This document shows positions 18,561 to 28,296 of a stretch of DNA of 64,000 nucleotides, in pieces. The notes under the pieces were generated by a model. The model did no database searches and had not been told where the DNA came from. It saw only the letters and a program-made list of their open reading frames with translations. The stretch is from Salinicola salarius. GTDB taxonomy: Bacteria > Pseudomonadota > Gammaproteobacteria > Pseudomonadales > Halomonadaceae. The stretch covers positions 94,803 to 158,802 of the forward strand of contig NZ_PZJT01000001.1 in NCBI RefSeq assembly GCF_003206135.1. Direction: 5' to 3'. The position numbers and the translations under genes are program-made. How positions within the stretch are numbered: position 1 is the stretch's first letter; the number at the start of each line of letters is the position of its first letter.

Positions 18561-19514
18561 TCACCGGGCGGCGGGCGGGCTCTCCCGGCGCATCGTCATG
18601 CCCGACATGCCGGGGGCCTGCTCGCGCATCAGCTCGATGAAGCGACGCAGGCGCGGCGGGTAGTCCTCGGCGTAGGGATAGACCAGATAGACCGGCAGCG
18701 GCGACGGATACCAGCTCGGCACCAGCTGGACCAGACGCTTCTCTTCCAGATCGTCGGCAACCCGCCAGGCCGAGACGATGGCGGCGCCGAAGCCCGAAAC
18801 CGCGAGCCGACGGATGGCTGCCAGATTGTCGGTACTTACCCGCGGGGTTATGGCGAAGTGCTGTTCGCGACCGTCGACGGCGTGCGTCAGCGAGACGCGA
18901 TCGCGGTAGAAGGTGCGCAGCGCCAGCCAGGGTAGCGAAGCCACGGCATCGATATCGTCGATCTCGATCCCGGCGACGACCTCCGGCGCGGCCACCACGA
19001 TACGCGGCACCTCCGCTACGGGCACGGCGACGACCGCCGGGTCCTCTACCTTGCCGACACGAATCACGCAGTCGATACCTTCGGCGATGAAGTCCGGATA
19101 GCGATCGTGCAGCAGCCACTCGACACTGACCTCCGGGCAGTCTCGAAGATAGGATTCCAGCAGTTCCAGCAGCTGCTCCTGGCCGAAGGCATGCGGCACC
19201 AGCACCCGCAGCCTGCCGCGCGGTGTCTCGGTCAACCCCTGGAGATCCTGTGCCATCGAGTCCCAGCGCTCGCACACGCCCTGGGCATGGCGAAAGCAGC
19301 GCTCGCCGTCATCGGTCAGGCTGAGACGATGGGTCGAGCGTTGCACCAGCCGCAGCCCCAGCATGCTCTCCAGCGCCTTGAGTCGCCGGCTGACGGTGGG
19401 CTGGCTCACGTCCAGGCGCTGGGCGGCGGCGGACAGACTGCCGGTTTCGACGATACGCATGAAGGTCTGCAACAGTTCGAGGCGATCGGCGGAGCCAAAG
19501 CGGGCGTCATCCAT
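18561..19514 (-). CDS. LysR-family regulator, divergent to an MFS exporter
   Basis: This protein of 317 residues has an N-terminal winged HTH (GSLSAAAQRLDVSQPTVSRRLKALE) and a LysR substrate-binding domain. Because it is transcribed away from the MFS gene starting at 19624, it is the likely regulator of that gene. A dyad GATGGT-N5-ACCATC lies between them. Confidence 0.92.
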   Translation of the reverse strand: MDDARFGSADRLELLQTFMRIVETGSLSAAAQRLDVSQPTVSRRLKALESMLGLRLVQRSTHRLSLTDDGERCFRHAQGVCERWDSMAQDLQGLTETPRGRLRVLVPHAFGQEQLLELLESYLRDCPEVSVEWLLHDRYPDFIAEGIDCVIRVGKVEDPAVVAVPVAEVPRIVVAAPEVVAGIEIDDIDAVASLPWLALRTFYRDRVSLTHAVDGREQHFAITPRVSTDNLAAIRRLAVSGFGAAIVSAWRVADDLEEKRLVQLVPSWYPSPLPVYLVYPYAEDYPPRLRRFIELMREQAPGMSGMTMRRESPPAAR

Positions 19515-19567
19515 GGCGTGTCATTCATCCTGTGCATAGGCGTTGTGCGAATCACGCTACTACACGC

Positions 19568-19584
19568 GATGGTCATACACCATC
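19568..19584. promoter_or_regulatory. Candidate LysR operator
   Basis: GATGGT-CATAC-ACCATC is a perfect 6-bp dyad in the 109-bp region between the divergent LysR and MFS genes. This is inference from position and symmetry. Confidence 0.45.
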
Positions 19585-19623
19585 AGAATGCACGACATCC
19601 CAAAACCGCATCAGGAACTCGTC

Positions 19624-20838
19624 ATGAACCGCGCTTCGAACGCGACGGCGCCGCCCGCCCTCCCCCGCCGGCTGATACTACTGCTGGCGACCAGCGCCGG
19701 GCTCAGCGTCGCCTCGCTCTACTACGTGCAACCGCTGCTCGGCATTCTGGCGGCGGATATCGACATCGATGCCCGCACGGCCGGCCTGATCCCGACGCTG
19801 ACCCAGCTCGGCTACGCGCTGGGCATTCTGCTGCTGATCCCGCTGGGCGACCGGGTGGATCGCCGCCGTCTGATCGTGATCAAGGCCATTCTGCTGGCCC
19901 TGGCACTGCTGGCGACCGCGCTGGCGCCGTCGATCGCCACCCTGCTGGTCGCGAGCCTCGCCGTCGGCCTGACCGCGACCATCGCGCAAGACATCGTGCC
20001 CGCCGCCGCCGTGCTGGCCGCCGATCGCGAGCGCGGCAAGGTCGTCGGCACCGTCATGACCGGCCTGCTGCTGGGCATTCTGCTGTCGCGTGTCGTCAGC
20101 GGCCTGGTCGCCGAAGCGTTCGGCTGGCGCGCCATGTTCCTCATCGCCATGGGGCTGATCATGCTCATCAGCGTGGCGCTGTGGCGCGGCCTGCCCCGGT
20201 TCGAACCGACCTCGCGGCTCAGCTATCGCGCCCTGCTGGCGACGCTGTACCACCTGTGGCGCGATCAGCCGGAACTGCGCCGCGCCGCCACGGCGCAGGC
20301 GCTGCTCTCGGTCGCCTTCAGCGCCTTCTGGTCGACCCTTTCGATCCACCTGCTCGAGAGTTACCAGCTCGGAAGCGCGGTCTCCGGCGCGTTCGGGCTG
20401 GCCGGTGCCGCCGGTGCACTTGCCGCTCCGCTCGCCGGTCGCATGGCCGATCGCAGCGGTCCGCATCAGGTCACCCGCATCGGCAGCGCGATCGTGGTGC
20501 TCTCCTTCCTGGCGATGGCGGCCGAGCCCTGGCTGCCCGCGCCGCTGGCCCTGGGGCTGATCGTGATCGGCGCGCTGGGGTTCGATTTCGGCATCCAGGC
20601 CACGCTCGTCTCCCACCAGACCCTGATCTACGGGCTCGACCCCGCCGCCCGCAGCCGTCTCAACGCGGTGATGTTCACGCTGATCTTCATCGGCATGGCG
20701 GCGGGTTCGGCACTGGGAAGCTTGCTGCTCGGCACGTGGGGCTGGCCGGGCGTGATCGCGCTGGCGACCCTGTCGGCGCTGGGCGCGTTCCTGATCCGCC
20801 TGCCCGACCGGACGCCGACGCTGGCCGCGCAGCGCTGA
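19624..20838 (+). CDS. MFS transporter (YnfM/AraJ-like exporter)
   Basis: This twelve-helix transporter of 404 residues starts with LASLYYVQPLL-like helix 1 (SVASLYYVQPLLGILAADI) and has the LGDRVDRRRLI loop, typical of sugar-efflux/drug-efflux MFS proteins. The ATG at 19624 follows AGGAA by 7 nt. It is divergent from and probably controlled by the LysR gene at 18561-19514. The substrate is unknown. Confidence 0.9.
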   Translation: MNRASNATAPPALPRRLILLLATSAGLSVASLYYVQPLLGILAADIDIDARTAGLIPTLTQLGYALGILLLIPLGDRVDRRRLIVIKAILLALALLATALAPSIATLLVASLAVGLTATIAQDIVPAAAVLAADRERGKVVGTVMTGLLLGILLSRVVSGLVAEAFGWRAMFLIAMGLIMLISVALWRGLPRFEPTSRLSYRALLATLYHLWRDQPELRRAATAQALLSVAFSAFWSTLSIHLLESYQLGSAVSGAFGLAGAAGALAAPLAGRMADRSGPHQVTRIGSAIVVLSFLAMAAEPWLPAPLALGLIVIGALGFDFGIQATLVSHQTLIYGLDPAARSRLNAVMFTLIFIGMAAGSALGSLLLGTWGWPGVIALATLSALGAFLIRLPDRTPTLAAQR

Positions 20839-20869
20839 CGCTCATCACTACACGGCAGCAGGCCACCGG

Positions 20870-20894
20870 CGCCGCCGGTTTCGTACCGGCGGCG
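20870..20894. terminator. Hairpin between convergent MFS and SDR genes
   Basis: A 10-bp perfect stem (CGCCGCCGGT with ACCGGCGGCG) with a TTCGT loop lies between the two converging stops. It has no U-tract on either side. Confidence 0.4.
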
Positions 20895-20925
20895 TCTCGG
20901 CATCTCCTTTGCCGGGGGCCGGGCG

Positions 20926-21666
20926 TCACACCATGCCGCCATTGGCGCGCAGGATCTGACCATTGATCCAGCGGCCCTGCGGTCCGGCCAGGAACGAAAC
21001 GACATCGGCGATCTCCTCCGGCTGGCCCAGGCGTTCGAACGGCGCCAGGTTGGCGATCGACTGGATCTGCTCCTCGCTCTTGCCCTCGAAGAACAGCTCC
21101 GTCCCCACCGGGCCGGGCGCCACGCCATTGACGGCGATATTGCGACCCCGAAGCTCGTTGGCGAGCACCTTGACCAGCCCTTCGACGCCCGCCTTGCTGG
21201 CGATATAGGCGCCGTAGCCGGGGAAGGACTTGCCCAGCACCGAGGAGGACAACGCGATGATGCGACCGCCTTCGCCCAGGGTCTCGGCGGCTTTCGTCAT
21301 CACCAGCCAGCTGCCGCGCAGGTTGATCGCGAGCGTCCGGTCGAGAATCCCGACGTTGTCGCTGGTCATCCTCGCCATCTGCATCATGCCGGCGTTGTTG
21401 ACCACGACATCGAGCCGGCCGAAGGCCGCCAGCGTCTGCTCGAACAGGCGCGCCACGGCGTCGGCATCGGCGATATCGGCCTGGACCGCCAGGGCGCGGC
21501 CCCCCTTGGCTTCGACGTCCGCCACGACCTCCTCGGCCAGCGCGGTGTTGCCGGCATAGTTGACCACCACGGCGAAACCGTCGGCGGCCAGTTGCAGAGC
21601 GATGGCGCGACCGATGCCGCGAGAGGCACCGGTAACCAGCGCGACTTTCTGTTCGGGACTCGTCAT
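20926..21666 (-). CDS. SDR-family oxidoreductase
   Basis: This classical short-chain dehydrogenase of 246 residues has the cofactor loop TGASRGIG at the N-terminus, NNAG in the middle, and the catalytic Ser, Tyr and Lys in SSSVLGKSFPGYGAYIASKAG. It resembles 3-oxoacyl-ACP reductase-like enzymes, but no fatty-acid genes are nearby. AAGGAG precedes the ATG. It is divergent from the LysR gene at 21834, its likely regulator. Confidence 0.9.
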   Translation of the reverse strand: MTSPEQKVALVTGASRGIGRAIALQLAADGFAVVVNYAGNTALAEEVVADVEAKGGRALAVQADIADADAVARLFEQTLAAFGRLDVVVNNAGMMQMARMTSDNVGILDRTLAINLRGSWLVMTKAAETLGEGGRIIALSSSVLGKSFPGYGAYIASKAGVEGLVKVLANELRGRNIAVNGVAPGPVGTELFFEGKSEEQIQSIANLAPFERLGQPEEIADVVSFLAGPQGRWINGQILRANGGMV

Positions 21667-21833
21667 GAGTCGACTCCTTGTCTAGTTCGATGGATCGGCA
21701 GGTGCGAAGCGAGTGCCCGGCGAACAATGCCTTGTCGTCGCCTCCACCAGCCCAGCGAGAGGCAGTATTGGCGTTTCCATGAGCTGAATAAATCGACTAA
21801 TCTGCCAACACTATTCATCCCAGGCGAACAATA

Positions 21834-22754
21834 ATGGACCGGTTCGATTCGATGACGCTCTTCGTGCGGATCGTGGAAAGCGGCAGTTTCACGCGCGCGG
21901 CCAATGCGCTGGATATTCCCCGCGCCACGGCGACGCTGGCGATTCAGCAACTGGAAACTCGCCTCGGTGTGAGGCTGCTGGAGCGAACCACACGTCAGGT
22001 TCGGCCGACACCGGAGGGCGAAGCCTTTCACGAACGCTGTGTCCACCTGCTGGCGGAACTCGAGGATGCCGAATCCATCCTGCAGCCGGTTGCGGACAAC
22101 CCACGAGGCGTATTGCGTGTCGAACTGCATGGCACGCACGCCAGTCGAATCGTTCTGCCCCGGCTCGATGCCTTCCATGCGCGCTATCCCGCGCTGGAGC
22201 TGATCATCACGACGGGAGATCGACGGGTCGACCTGGTCGGCGAAGGTATCGATTGCGCGTTGCGCAGCGGCGAACCCGAGGATTCCAGCCTGGTCGCACG
22301 GCGGCTGGCGACACTCGAGCAGGTCATCTGTGCGAGCCCGGCCTACCTGGAACGCATGGGTATACCGTGCACACCCGACTCGCTCCGCGACCATCACGGC
22401 GTTCACTTTGTCTCCGGGTTCAAGGCTCCGGACAGGACTCTCGATCTGATCGTCGATGGCGAAACGCAGGCCTTTACTACCGGTGGCTGGCTGACCGTCA
22501 ACGATGCCGAAAGCTACGTGGCAGCAGCTCGGGCGGGCTTCGGGCTGATTCAACTCCCCCGCTTCAGCCTGGCGCCCCATCTGGCCAGCGGCGAGCTGGT
22601 GGAAATCCTGCCCGGGTGGGCAAAGCCGACGCTCCCGCTCTACGCGGTCTACCCGCAGCGACGCCAGCTTTCGCCAAGGGTGCGCGTCTTTCTGGACTGG
22701 ATCGCCGGTATCTATTGGGAAGCCTTCGGCACGCCCGAAAATCCGAGCCCGTGA
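21834..22754 (+). CDS. LysR-family regulator (divergent to SDR)
   Basis: This protein of 306 residues has the HTH GSFTRAANALDIPRATATLAIQQLE and a periplasmic-binding-like effector domain. It is of the PecT/CrgA-like group common beside oxidoreductases. It is divergently arranged with the SDR gene and ends 3 bp from the converging LysR gene that follows. Confidence 0.91.
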   Translation: MDRFDSMTLFVRIVESGSFTRAANALDIPRATATLAIQQLETRLGVRLLERTTRQVRPTPEGEAFHERCVHLLAELEDAESILQPVADNPRGVLRVELHGTHASRIVLPRLDAFHARYPALELIITTGDRRVDLVGEGIDCALRSGEPEDSSLVARRLATLEQVICASPAYLERMGIPCTPDSLRDHHGVHFVSGFKAPDRTLDLIVDGETQAFTTGGWLTVNDAESYVAAARAGFGLIQLPRFSLAPHLASGELVEILPGWAKPTLPLYAVYPQRRQLSPRVRVFLDWIAGIYWEAFGTPENPSP

Positions 22755-22757
22755 ACC

Positions 22758-23705
22758 TCAGCCAGACGCCGGTCCGGCGCGGCGCCATTCGTCCATCAGG
22801 TCATCCAGCTCCTCGAAGAAGCTTTCCAGAACCAGGTTGGGCGGGCGACCCTTGCGGGTGATCAGGCAGTAGCTCGTCTCGTAGCCGAAATCGTCGGGGC
22901 AGAGCTGCTTCATCTCGCCCTGTTCTACCCAGCGTTGGGCGAAATGGGTCGGCAGGAAGCCGATGTAGCTCCCCGTCAGCACCAGAAAGGCGACGCCTTC
23001 CCGGTCGGTGGCCGACGCCATCGGCTTGAGGCTTTCGTACGCTTTCCGGATCTCCGGCGTCTGGGCGTAGGACGGCACGACGGCGTCGTATTCGGCGATC
23101 CGATCGGGCCCGGTGGTTCGATCCCGAAACAAAGGATGCCGGCTGCTGCAGTAGAGTGCCGACCGCTCCTCGTAGAGCGGCACGTAATCGAGGCCGGGGA
23201 TCGCCTTGAGCCTGGGGACGGCCCCGGTATGCAGGCTGCCTTCGAGAACCGCCATCTCGATATCGCCGGGAGGCGCCATGCGGATGTTGATGTGCACCCT
23301 GTCGCCCCTGGCCTTGAGGGCTCTCAATGCTTCAGTGATATGCATGTTGGGCATGGTGACGAGGTTGTCGGTAATGCCGATATTGAGCTCGCCGGTCAAT
23401 TGGGAATGCAGCCCGTTGACGCGGGTGCGGAAGTCCTCCACCGCCGCCAGCAGTTGCATGGTGGCGTCGAAGACCGCCTGCCCCTCGCTGGTCAGCTGGA
23501 AGCCGCTGCGGCCTCGCTGGCAGAGCCGCATGGAGAGCCGCGCCTCCAGGTCGCTCATCGCCATGCTGATGGCGGCCCGGCTGATGTTGAGATCGACCTC
23601 CGCCGAGGAGAAGCCGCCGCATTCGACCACCTTGCGAAAAATACGCAGCAGCCGCAGATCGACGTCTCCCAGCTGCCCCATCAGCGTTATCTTGCGTTGA
23701 CTCAT
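22758..23705 (-). CDS. LysR-family regulator (divergent to mmsA)
   Basis: This protein of 315 residues has the HTH GGFSSAEVDLNISRAAISMAMSDLE and a LysR effector domain. It faces the mmsA/aminotransferase pair and probably controls it; the inducer could be a beta-amino acid or semialdehyde. A 14-bp tandem repeat lies 13 bp upstream of its ATG. Confidence 0.9.
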   Translation of the reverse strand: MSQRKITLMGQLGDVDLRLLRIFRKVVECGGFSSAEVDLNISRAAISMAMSDLEARLSMRLCQRGRSGFQLTSEGQAVFDATMQLLAAVEDFRTRVNGLHSQLTGELNIGITDNLVTMPNMHITEALRALKARGDRVHINIRMAPPGDIEMAVLEGSLHTGAVPRLKAIPGLDYVPLYEERSALYCSSRHPLFRDRTTGPDRIAEYDAVVPSYAQTPEIRKAYESLKPMASATDREGVAFLVLTGSYIGFLPTHFAQRWVEQGEMKQLCPDDFGYETSYCLITRKGRPPNLVLESFFEELDDLMDEWRRAGPASG

Positions 23706-23717
23706 CAGACCCTGGCC

Positions 23718-23759
23718 CTCGTTACCACCCGCTCGTCACCACCTGCTCGTCACCGCCCG
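23718..23759. repeat. 14-bp tandem repeat, 3 units
   Basis: Units CTCGTTACCACCCG, CTCGTCACCACCTG and CTCGTCACCGCCCG follow each other directly, starting 13 bp upstream of the LysR start codon. Confidence 0.85.
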
Positions 23760-23957
23760 CCGCTCAGCACACAGCCCACGCCGCCGGGAACGGTCGATAA
23801 AGTTAAGCGTTCGCTTTAGTGAAATTAAGCATACCGGGATTGTTTGACGCTATCTCCCTGGCTCACTCTTGGCCGAAGGCCGGCCGGGCAATCGCTCGGC
23901 GTCGCGCCGCATCCGGGTTTTCCATCGTCGATTGACGAACAAGAGGATCGATGTCAC

Positions 23958-25457
23958 ATGTCCGAGCAGCTGACTCACTTCGTCGACGGCAAGCGTGCCG
24001 CGCTGGATTCGACGCGCACCAGCCCGATTTTCAATCCGTCCACCGGCCGACAGTCCGGCGAGGTTCTGCTGGCATCGAAAGCGGACACCGAGCGGGTCAT
24101 CGCCTCGTCGCAGGCCGCGTTCGAGCAGTGGTCGGCTTTTTCCCCGCTCAAGCGCGCCCGGGTGCTGTTCAAGTACAAGGCGCTGCTGGAAACCCATGCC
24201 GACGAACTGGCCCGGCTGATTGCGAAGGAGCACGGCAAGGTGCTTTCCGACGCCAGGGGCGAGCTGACCCGCGGGCTCGAGGTGGTCGAGTTCGCGTGCG
24301 GCATGCCGCACCTGCAGAAAGGCGAGCATTCGCTCAACGTCGGCCCCGGCATCGATTCGTACTCGATGATGCAGCCGCTGGGCGTGTGTGCCGGCATCAC
24401 GCCGTTCAACTTCCCCGCCATGGTGCCGCTATGGATGTTCCCGATCGCCATCGCGGCGGGTAACACCTTCGTGCTCAAGCCCTCGGAGAAGGACCCGTCG
24501 TCCACCCTGCGCATCGCGGAGCTGTTCAGCGAAGCCGGCCTGCCCGACGGCGTGCTCAACGTCGTCAACGGCGACAAGGAAGCCGTCGATACGCTGCTGA
24601 CCGATCCGCGGGTCCAGGCCGTCAGCTTCGTCGGCTCCACCCCCATCGCCGAGTACGTCTACGCTACCGCCTCGGCCCACGGCAAGCGGGTACAGGCGCT
24701 CGGCGGGGCCAAGAACCACATGGTGATCATGCCGGATGCCGATCTCGATCAGGCCGCGGACGCGCTAATGGGCGCGGCCTACGGCAGTGCCGGCGAACGC
24801 TGCATGGCGATCTCGGTCGCCATGCCGGTGGGCGAAAAGACAGCGGAGGCGCTGCGCGAGAAGATCCTTTCCCGACTGGACGAGCTGCGGGTGGGCGAAA
24901 GCATCACCGACGGCCCGGATCACGACATGGGGCCGCTGGTCTCCCGCCAGCATCTGGAAAAGGTCAGCGGCTACATCGAACAGGGCATCAACGAAGGCGC
25001 CGAGCTGGTGCGGGACGGCCGTCGTCTCGATCACGGCACGGACGGCTTCTTCATCGGCGGCACCCTGTTCGACCACGTCAAGCCCGGCATGCGCATCTAC
25101 GACGAGGAGATCTTCGGCCCGGTACTGGTCATCGCCCGCGCCGAGAGCTTCGATGCCGCGGTGAAGATGGTCAACGATCACGAGTTCGGCAACGGCACGG
25201 CCATCTTCACCCGGGACGGCGACAGCGCCCGCCAGTACTGCGAGCGGATTCAGGTCGGCATGGTCGGCGTCAACGTGCCGATCCCGGTGCCCATGGCGTT
25301 CCACAGCTTCGGCGGCTGGAAGCGCTCGCTGTTCGGCGCGCTGCATGTCCACGGCGCGGACGGCGTACGCTTCTATACCCGCATGAAGACCGTCACCGCC
25401 CGCTGGCCTTCAGGGCTGCGCGAGGCCACCAACCAGTACACCATGCCCACTCTCTGA
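23958..25457 (+). CDS. mmsA: CoA-acylating methylmalonate-semialdehyde dehydrogenase
   Basis: This aldehyde dehydrogenase of 499 residues converts malonate or methylmalonate semialdehyde to acetyl- or propionyl-CoA. Family features are ITPFNFPAMVPLWMFPIAIA, FVGSTPIAEYVY and the catalytic Cys in GSAGERCMAISVA. The ATG at 23958 gives the usual family length; an upstream reading to 23844 is spurious. It is followed after 15 nt by the aminotransferase gene, so the pair forms an operon resembling bauC-bauA of beta-alanine catabolism. Confidence 0.94.
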   Translation: MSEQLTHFVDGKRAALDSTRTSPIFNPSTGRQSGEVLLASKADTERVIASSQAAFEQWSAFSPLKRARVLFKYKALLETHADELARLIAKEHGKVLSDARGELTRGLEVVEFACGMPHLQKGEHSLNVGPGIDSYSMMQPLGVCAGITPFNFPAMVPLWMFPIAIAAGNTFVLKPSEKDPSSTLRIAELFSEAGLPDGVLNVVNGDKEAVDTLLTDPRVQAVSFVGSTPIAEYVYATASAHGKRVQALGGAKNHMVIMPDADLDQAADALMGAAYGSAGERCMAISVAMPVGEKTAEALREKILSRLDELRVGESITDGPDHDMGPLVSRQHLEKVSGYIEQGINEGAELVRDGRRLDHGTDGFFIGGTLFDHVKPGMRIYDEEIFGPVLVIARAESFDAAVKMVNDHEFGNGTAIFTRDGDSARQYCERIQVGMVGVNVPIPVPMAFHSFGGWKRSLFGALHVHGADGVRFYTRMKTVTARWPSGLREATNQYTMPTL

Positions 25458-25472
25458 CACGGCGATCCGATC

Positions 25473-26795
25473 ATGACAACCCGCGAAAGCTCGCAAACCG
25501 GAAACGTGAACAACGATCACGTCAGAGCGCTGGACCGCGCCGGCGTCTTCCACTCCTGGTCTGCCCAGGGCGCGCTCCAGCCGATGGTGTTCAAGGGTGG
25601 CGAGGGGTGCCGCCTGTGGGACTACGACGGTCGCGACTATCTCGACTTCTCGAGCCAGCTGGTCAATACCAACATCGGCCATCAGCACCCCCGCGTGATC
25701 GAGGCGATCAAGGCCCAGGCCGACGAGCTCGCCACGATCGCCCCCGCTCACGCCAACCTGGCCCGGGGCCGCGCCGCCCGGAAGATCCTCGACCTGGCGC
25801 CGACCGGTTTCAGCAAGGTGTTCTTCACCAACGCCGGCGCCGATGCCAACGAGAACGCCATCCGCATGGCACGCGCCGTGACCGGCCGAGAGAAGATCCT
25901 CTCCGCCTACCGCTCCTACCACGGCGGCACGGGGTCGGCGATCGCCGCGACCGGCGACTTCCGGCGCGTTCCCAACGAGTTCTCCCGCGGCCACGTCCGG
26001 TTCTTCAACCCGTTTCTCTACCGCAGCGAATTCTGGGCCGGTAACGAAGAGGAGGAATGCCAGCGCGCGCTGCACCATCTCCGGCGCGTCATCGAATGCG
26101 AGGGGGCGGCGAGCATCGCCGGCCTGCTGCTGGAAACCATCCCCGGCACTGCGGGCGTTCTGGTGCCGCCGCGAGGATATCTCGAGGGCGTCCGGGCGCT
26201 GGCCGACGAGTTCGGCATCGTGCTGATCCTGGACGAAGTGATGGCGGGCTTCGGCCGCACCGGCAAATGGCTGGCGCTGGAGCATTTCGGCGTGGTGCCG
26301 GACCTGATCACCTTCGCCAAGGGCGTCAACTCGGGATACGTCCCGGCCGGCGGCGTGATCATCAACGAGCGCATCGCCAGCCACTTCGACGAGGAGATGT
26401 TCTACGGCGGGCTGACCTATTCCGGGCATCCGCTGGCGATGGCCGCGATCTGCGCCACGCTCGAGGTGATGGAACAGGAAGACGTGGTGGGCAACGCAGC
26501 CAAGATCGGCGAAGCGGTACTGACGCCGGGGCTGGAGCGGCTTCGGGACAAGCACGACATCATCGGCGACGTGCGCGGCCTGGGCGTCTTTCACGCCATC
26601 GAACTCGTCGAAAGCAAGCAGAGCCGCGCCCCGCTGCCGGCCGCCGAAGTCGCCCGGCTCAAGCAGGGGATGATCGACCGCGGGCTGTTGCCGTTCGTGG
26701 TCGCCAATCGCATTCATGTGGTGCCGCCATGTATCGTCACCCCGGCCGAAGCCCGCCGGGGGCTCGAGATCATCGACGAGGCGCTGGCGGGATGA
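25473..26795 (+). CDS. Class III aminotransferase, probably omega-amino acid:pyruvate (beta-alanine) type
   Basis: This PLP enzyme of 440 residues has the PLP lysine in LITFAKGVNSGYVPAGG and the preceding Asp in LILDEVMAGFGRTGKW. Together with the adjacent methylmalonate-semialdehyde dehydrogenase it would form a route from beta-alanine through malonate semialdehyde to acetyl-CoA. The substrate is inferred from context; taurine or 4-aminobutyrate are alternatives. Its last 26 bp overlap the convergent tpm gene. Confidence 0.88.
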   Translation: MTTRESSQTGNVNNDHVRALDRAGVFHSWSAQGALQPMVFKGGEGCRLWDYDGRDYLDFSSQLVNTNIGHQHPRVIEAIKAQADELATIAPAHANLARGRAARKILDLAPTGFSKVFFTNAGADANENAIRMARAVTGREKILSAYRSYHGGTGSAIAATGDFRRVPNEFSRGHVRFFNPFLYRSEFWAGNEEEECQRALHHLRRVIECEGAASIAGLLLETIPGTAGVLVPPRGYLEGVRALADEFGIVLILDEVMAGFGRTGKWLALEHFGVVPDLITFAKGVNSGYVPAGGVIINERIASHFDEEMFYGGLTYSGHPLAMAAICATLEVMEQEDVVGNAAKIGEAVLTPGLERLRDKHDIIGDVRGLGVFHAIELVESKQSRAPLPAAEVARLKQGMIDRGLLPFVVANRIHVVPPCIVTPAEARRGLEIIDEALAG

Positions 26796-27468
26796 AACCC
26801 GCGGCCTGGCCAGTCCGTGCCGGCAGCAGTTTCCACGCGACCTCGACGAATCGGGTCACGCCGGCATCGCGGAAGTTGAGCGACGACTGGAGCACGTCCT
26901 TTCTCGATAGCATCTCGAGCGTGTAGCGATTGGCGTAGTGCCGTTCGATTTCTTCGGGCAGCACCGGAAACGGCGGGCCATCCTTCTCGGCCGGATCATA
27001 TTCGAAGGTGATCAGCAGCTGCGGCGCACCACCGGCCAACGCCAGAATCTGCTCGGCGTAGCCGGGCCGCATGGCGGGCGGCAACGCCACCAGCGCGGCG
27101 CGGTCATAGATCATGTCGACCGGGCCCAGCTCGGCGGCGGTCAATTCGAAGATATCGCCCTGGAAGACGGTCAGCCCCGCATGCTGCCACCGCCGGCCAC
27201 CGCGCCATTCATCGACCGACGGTTCGACGCCGAGCGCCTCGAACAGCTGCGACACCGCGATCTCGCTCAACTCTGCACCGACGACGCGATGCCCCTGTTC
27301 GAGCAGCCAGCCGATATCCAGCGTCTTGCCGCACAGCGGCAGAAAGATTCGCGCGTCGGCCGCCAGCCCGAAGCTCGCCAGATTGCGCTTGAGAATGGGG
27401 TGTACAAAGGCGAGATGAAAGCCGAGCTGGTCGTTCTCCCATCGCGCCCGCCAGAATTCGTGTTTCAT
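26770..27468 (-). CDS. tpm: Thiopurine S-methyltransferase
   Basis: This SAM-dependent methyltransferase of 232 residues begins with FWRARWENDQLGFH, has the SAM loop FLPLCGKTLDIGWLLEQGH, and continues with the typical VVGAELSE and IYDRAALVALPP. Bacterial Tpm methylates thiopurines and selenium/tellurium species. The 3' end overlaps the aminotransferase gene on the other strand. Confidence 0.93.
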   Translation of the reverse strand: MKHEFWRARWENDQLGFHLAFVHPILKRNLASFGLAADARIFLPLCGKTLDIGWLLEQGHRVVGAELSEIAVSQLFEALGVEPSVDEWRGGRRWQHAGLTVFQGDIFELTAAELGPVDMIYDRAALVALPPAMRPGYAEQILALAGGAPQLLITFEYDPAEKDGPPFPVLPEEIERHYANRYTLEMLSRKDVLQSSLNFRDAGVTRFVEVAWKLLPARTGQAAGFIPPAPRR

Positions 27469-27491
27469 GCCGTCATCCTCATCGCTCTAAA

Positions 27492-27563
27492 CTATCGCCG
27501 CTCGAATCTATCTTCACTCGAATCTATCTTCACTCGAATGCATCGCCGCTCGAATTCATCGCC
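27492..27563. repeat. 16-bp tandem repeat, 4.5 units
   Basis: Units of CTATCTTCACTCGAAT (two exact, two variant, one partial) begin 24 bp upstream of the tpm start codon. Confidence 0.9.
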
Positions 27564-27711
27564 TGGGCTCGTTTCGTTTGCCCCGGTGTTCTTGCACCGT
27601 CTGCTCTTGCTCTCTTGTGCCGCTTGCGTCCTCGTGCCGTTCGTCCTCGTGCTTCGTTGCCCTGGCGGCGCCGCAGATTCGACGTCACCAGCGCCGCATC
27701 CGCTCGAAGGC

Positions 27712-28182
27712 TTACTTCTTCTCTTCTTCGTCGGAACCGAACTTCGCCAGCGCGATCTGCATCCCCTGCACCAGGCAGTAGGTCACCCCTGCCAGAAAGG
27801 GCGCCATAACCCAGGGCAGCCATCCTCCCAGCATGCTGGCCGCGAACACGACGCCGAGACCGGCGCCCACCGAGAGGAAATCGGTGGCCGTCCCGACCAG
27901 CACCACGTAGGAGCGCTCGGAGTCGTCCGGCCCCTCCGCCTTCAGCAGGGTAACCAGCACGTTCAACAGCGATATGCCGGCAACCGCCGACAGGGCGAAG
28001 CCGACCAGCTCGAGCGAAGACGGCTTGCCGGCCGCCCCCGAGACGATGCCGTAGCTCACGGTGATCAGGATCGAGAAGCCAAAGGCCTGCGCATTGTCGC
28101 GCACCGAAATGCCCAGCCCATGTAGATAGAGCTGCAGCCCCGATATCTCCTTATCGCCGCCGCGCTTTCCAGAGTTGCTCAT
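27712..28182 (-). CDS. Small integral membrane protein, unknown function
   Basis: This protein of 156 residues has about four hydrophobic segments (roughly 35-55, 60-80, 105-125 and 128-150) and charged, Lys/Glu-rich ends. No family was recognised. It lies between tpm and the MscS-like gene in the same direction, with tandem repeats on both sides. Confidence 0.7.
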   Translation of the reverse strand: MSNSGKRGGDKEISGLQLYLHGLGISVRDNAQAFGFSILITVSYGIVSGAAGKPSSLELVGFALSAVAGISLLNVLVTLLKAEGPDDSERSYVVLVGTATDFLSVGAGLGVVFAASMLGGWLPWVMAPFLAGVTYCLVQGMQIALAKFGSDEEEKK

Positions 28183-28193
28183 GGCCGATACTC

Positions 28194-28257
28194 ATGTGAG
28201 AGAGGCTTTATGTGAGAGAGGCTTTATGTGAGAGAAACTGTAGGTAAGAGACGCTGT
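28194..28257. repeat. 16-bp tandem repeat, 4 units
   Basis: Two exact units of ATGTGAGAGAGGCTTT and two variants lie 12 bp upstream of the membrane-protein start codon. Confidence 0.9.
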
Positions 28258-28296
28258 GAGGGAGCCGGGTCACCGGGGAAACCGATGACCGGCCTC

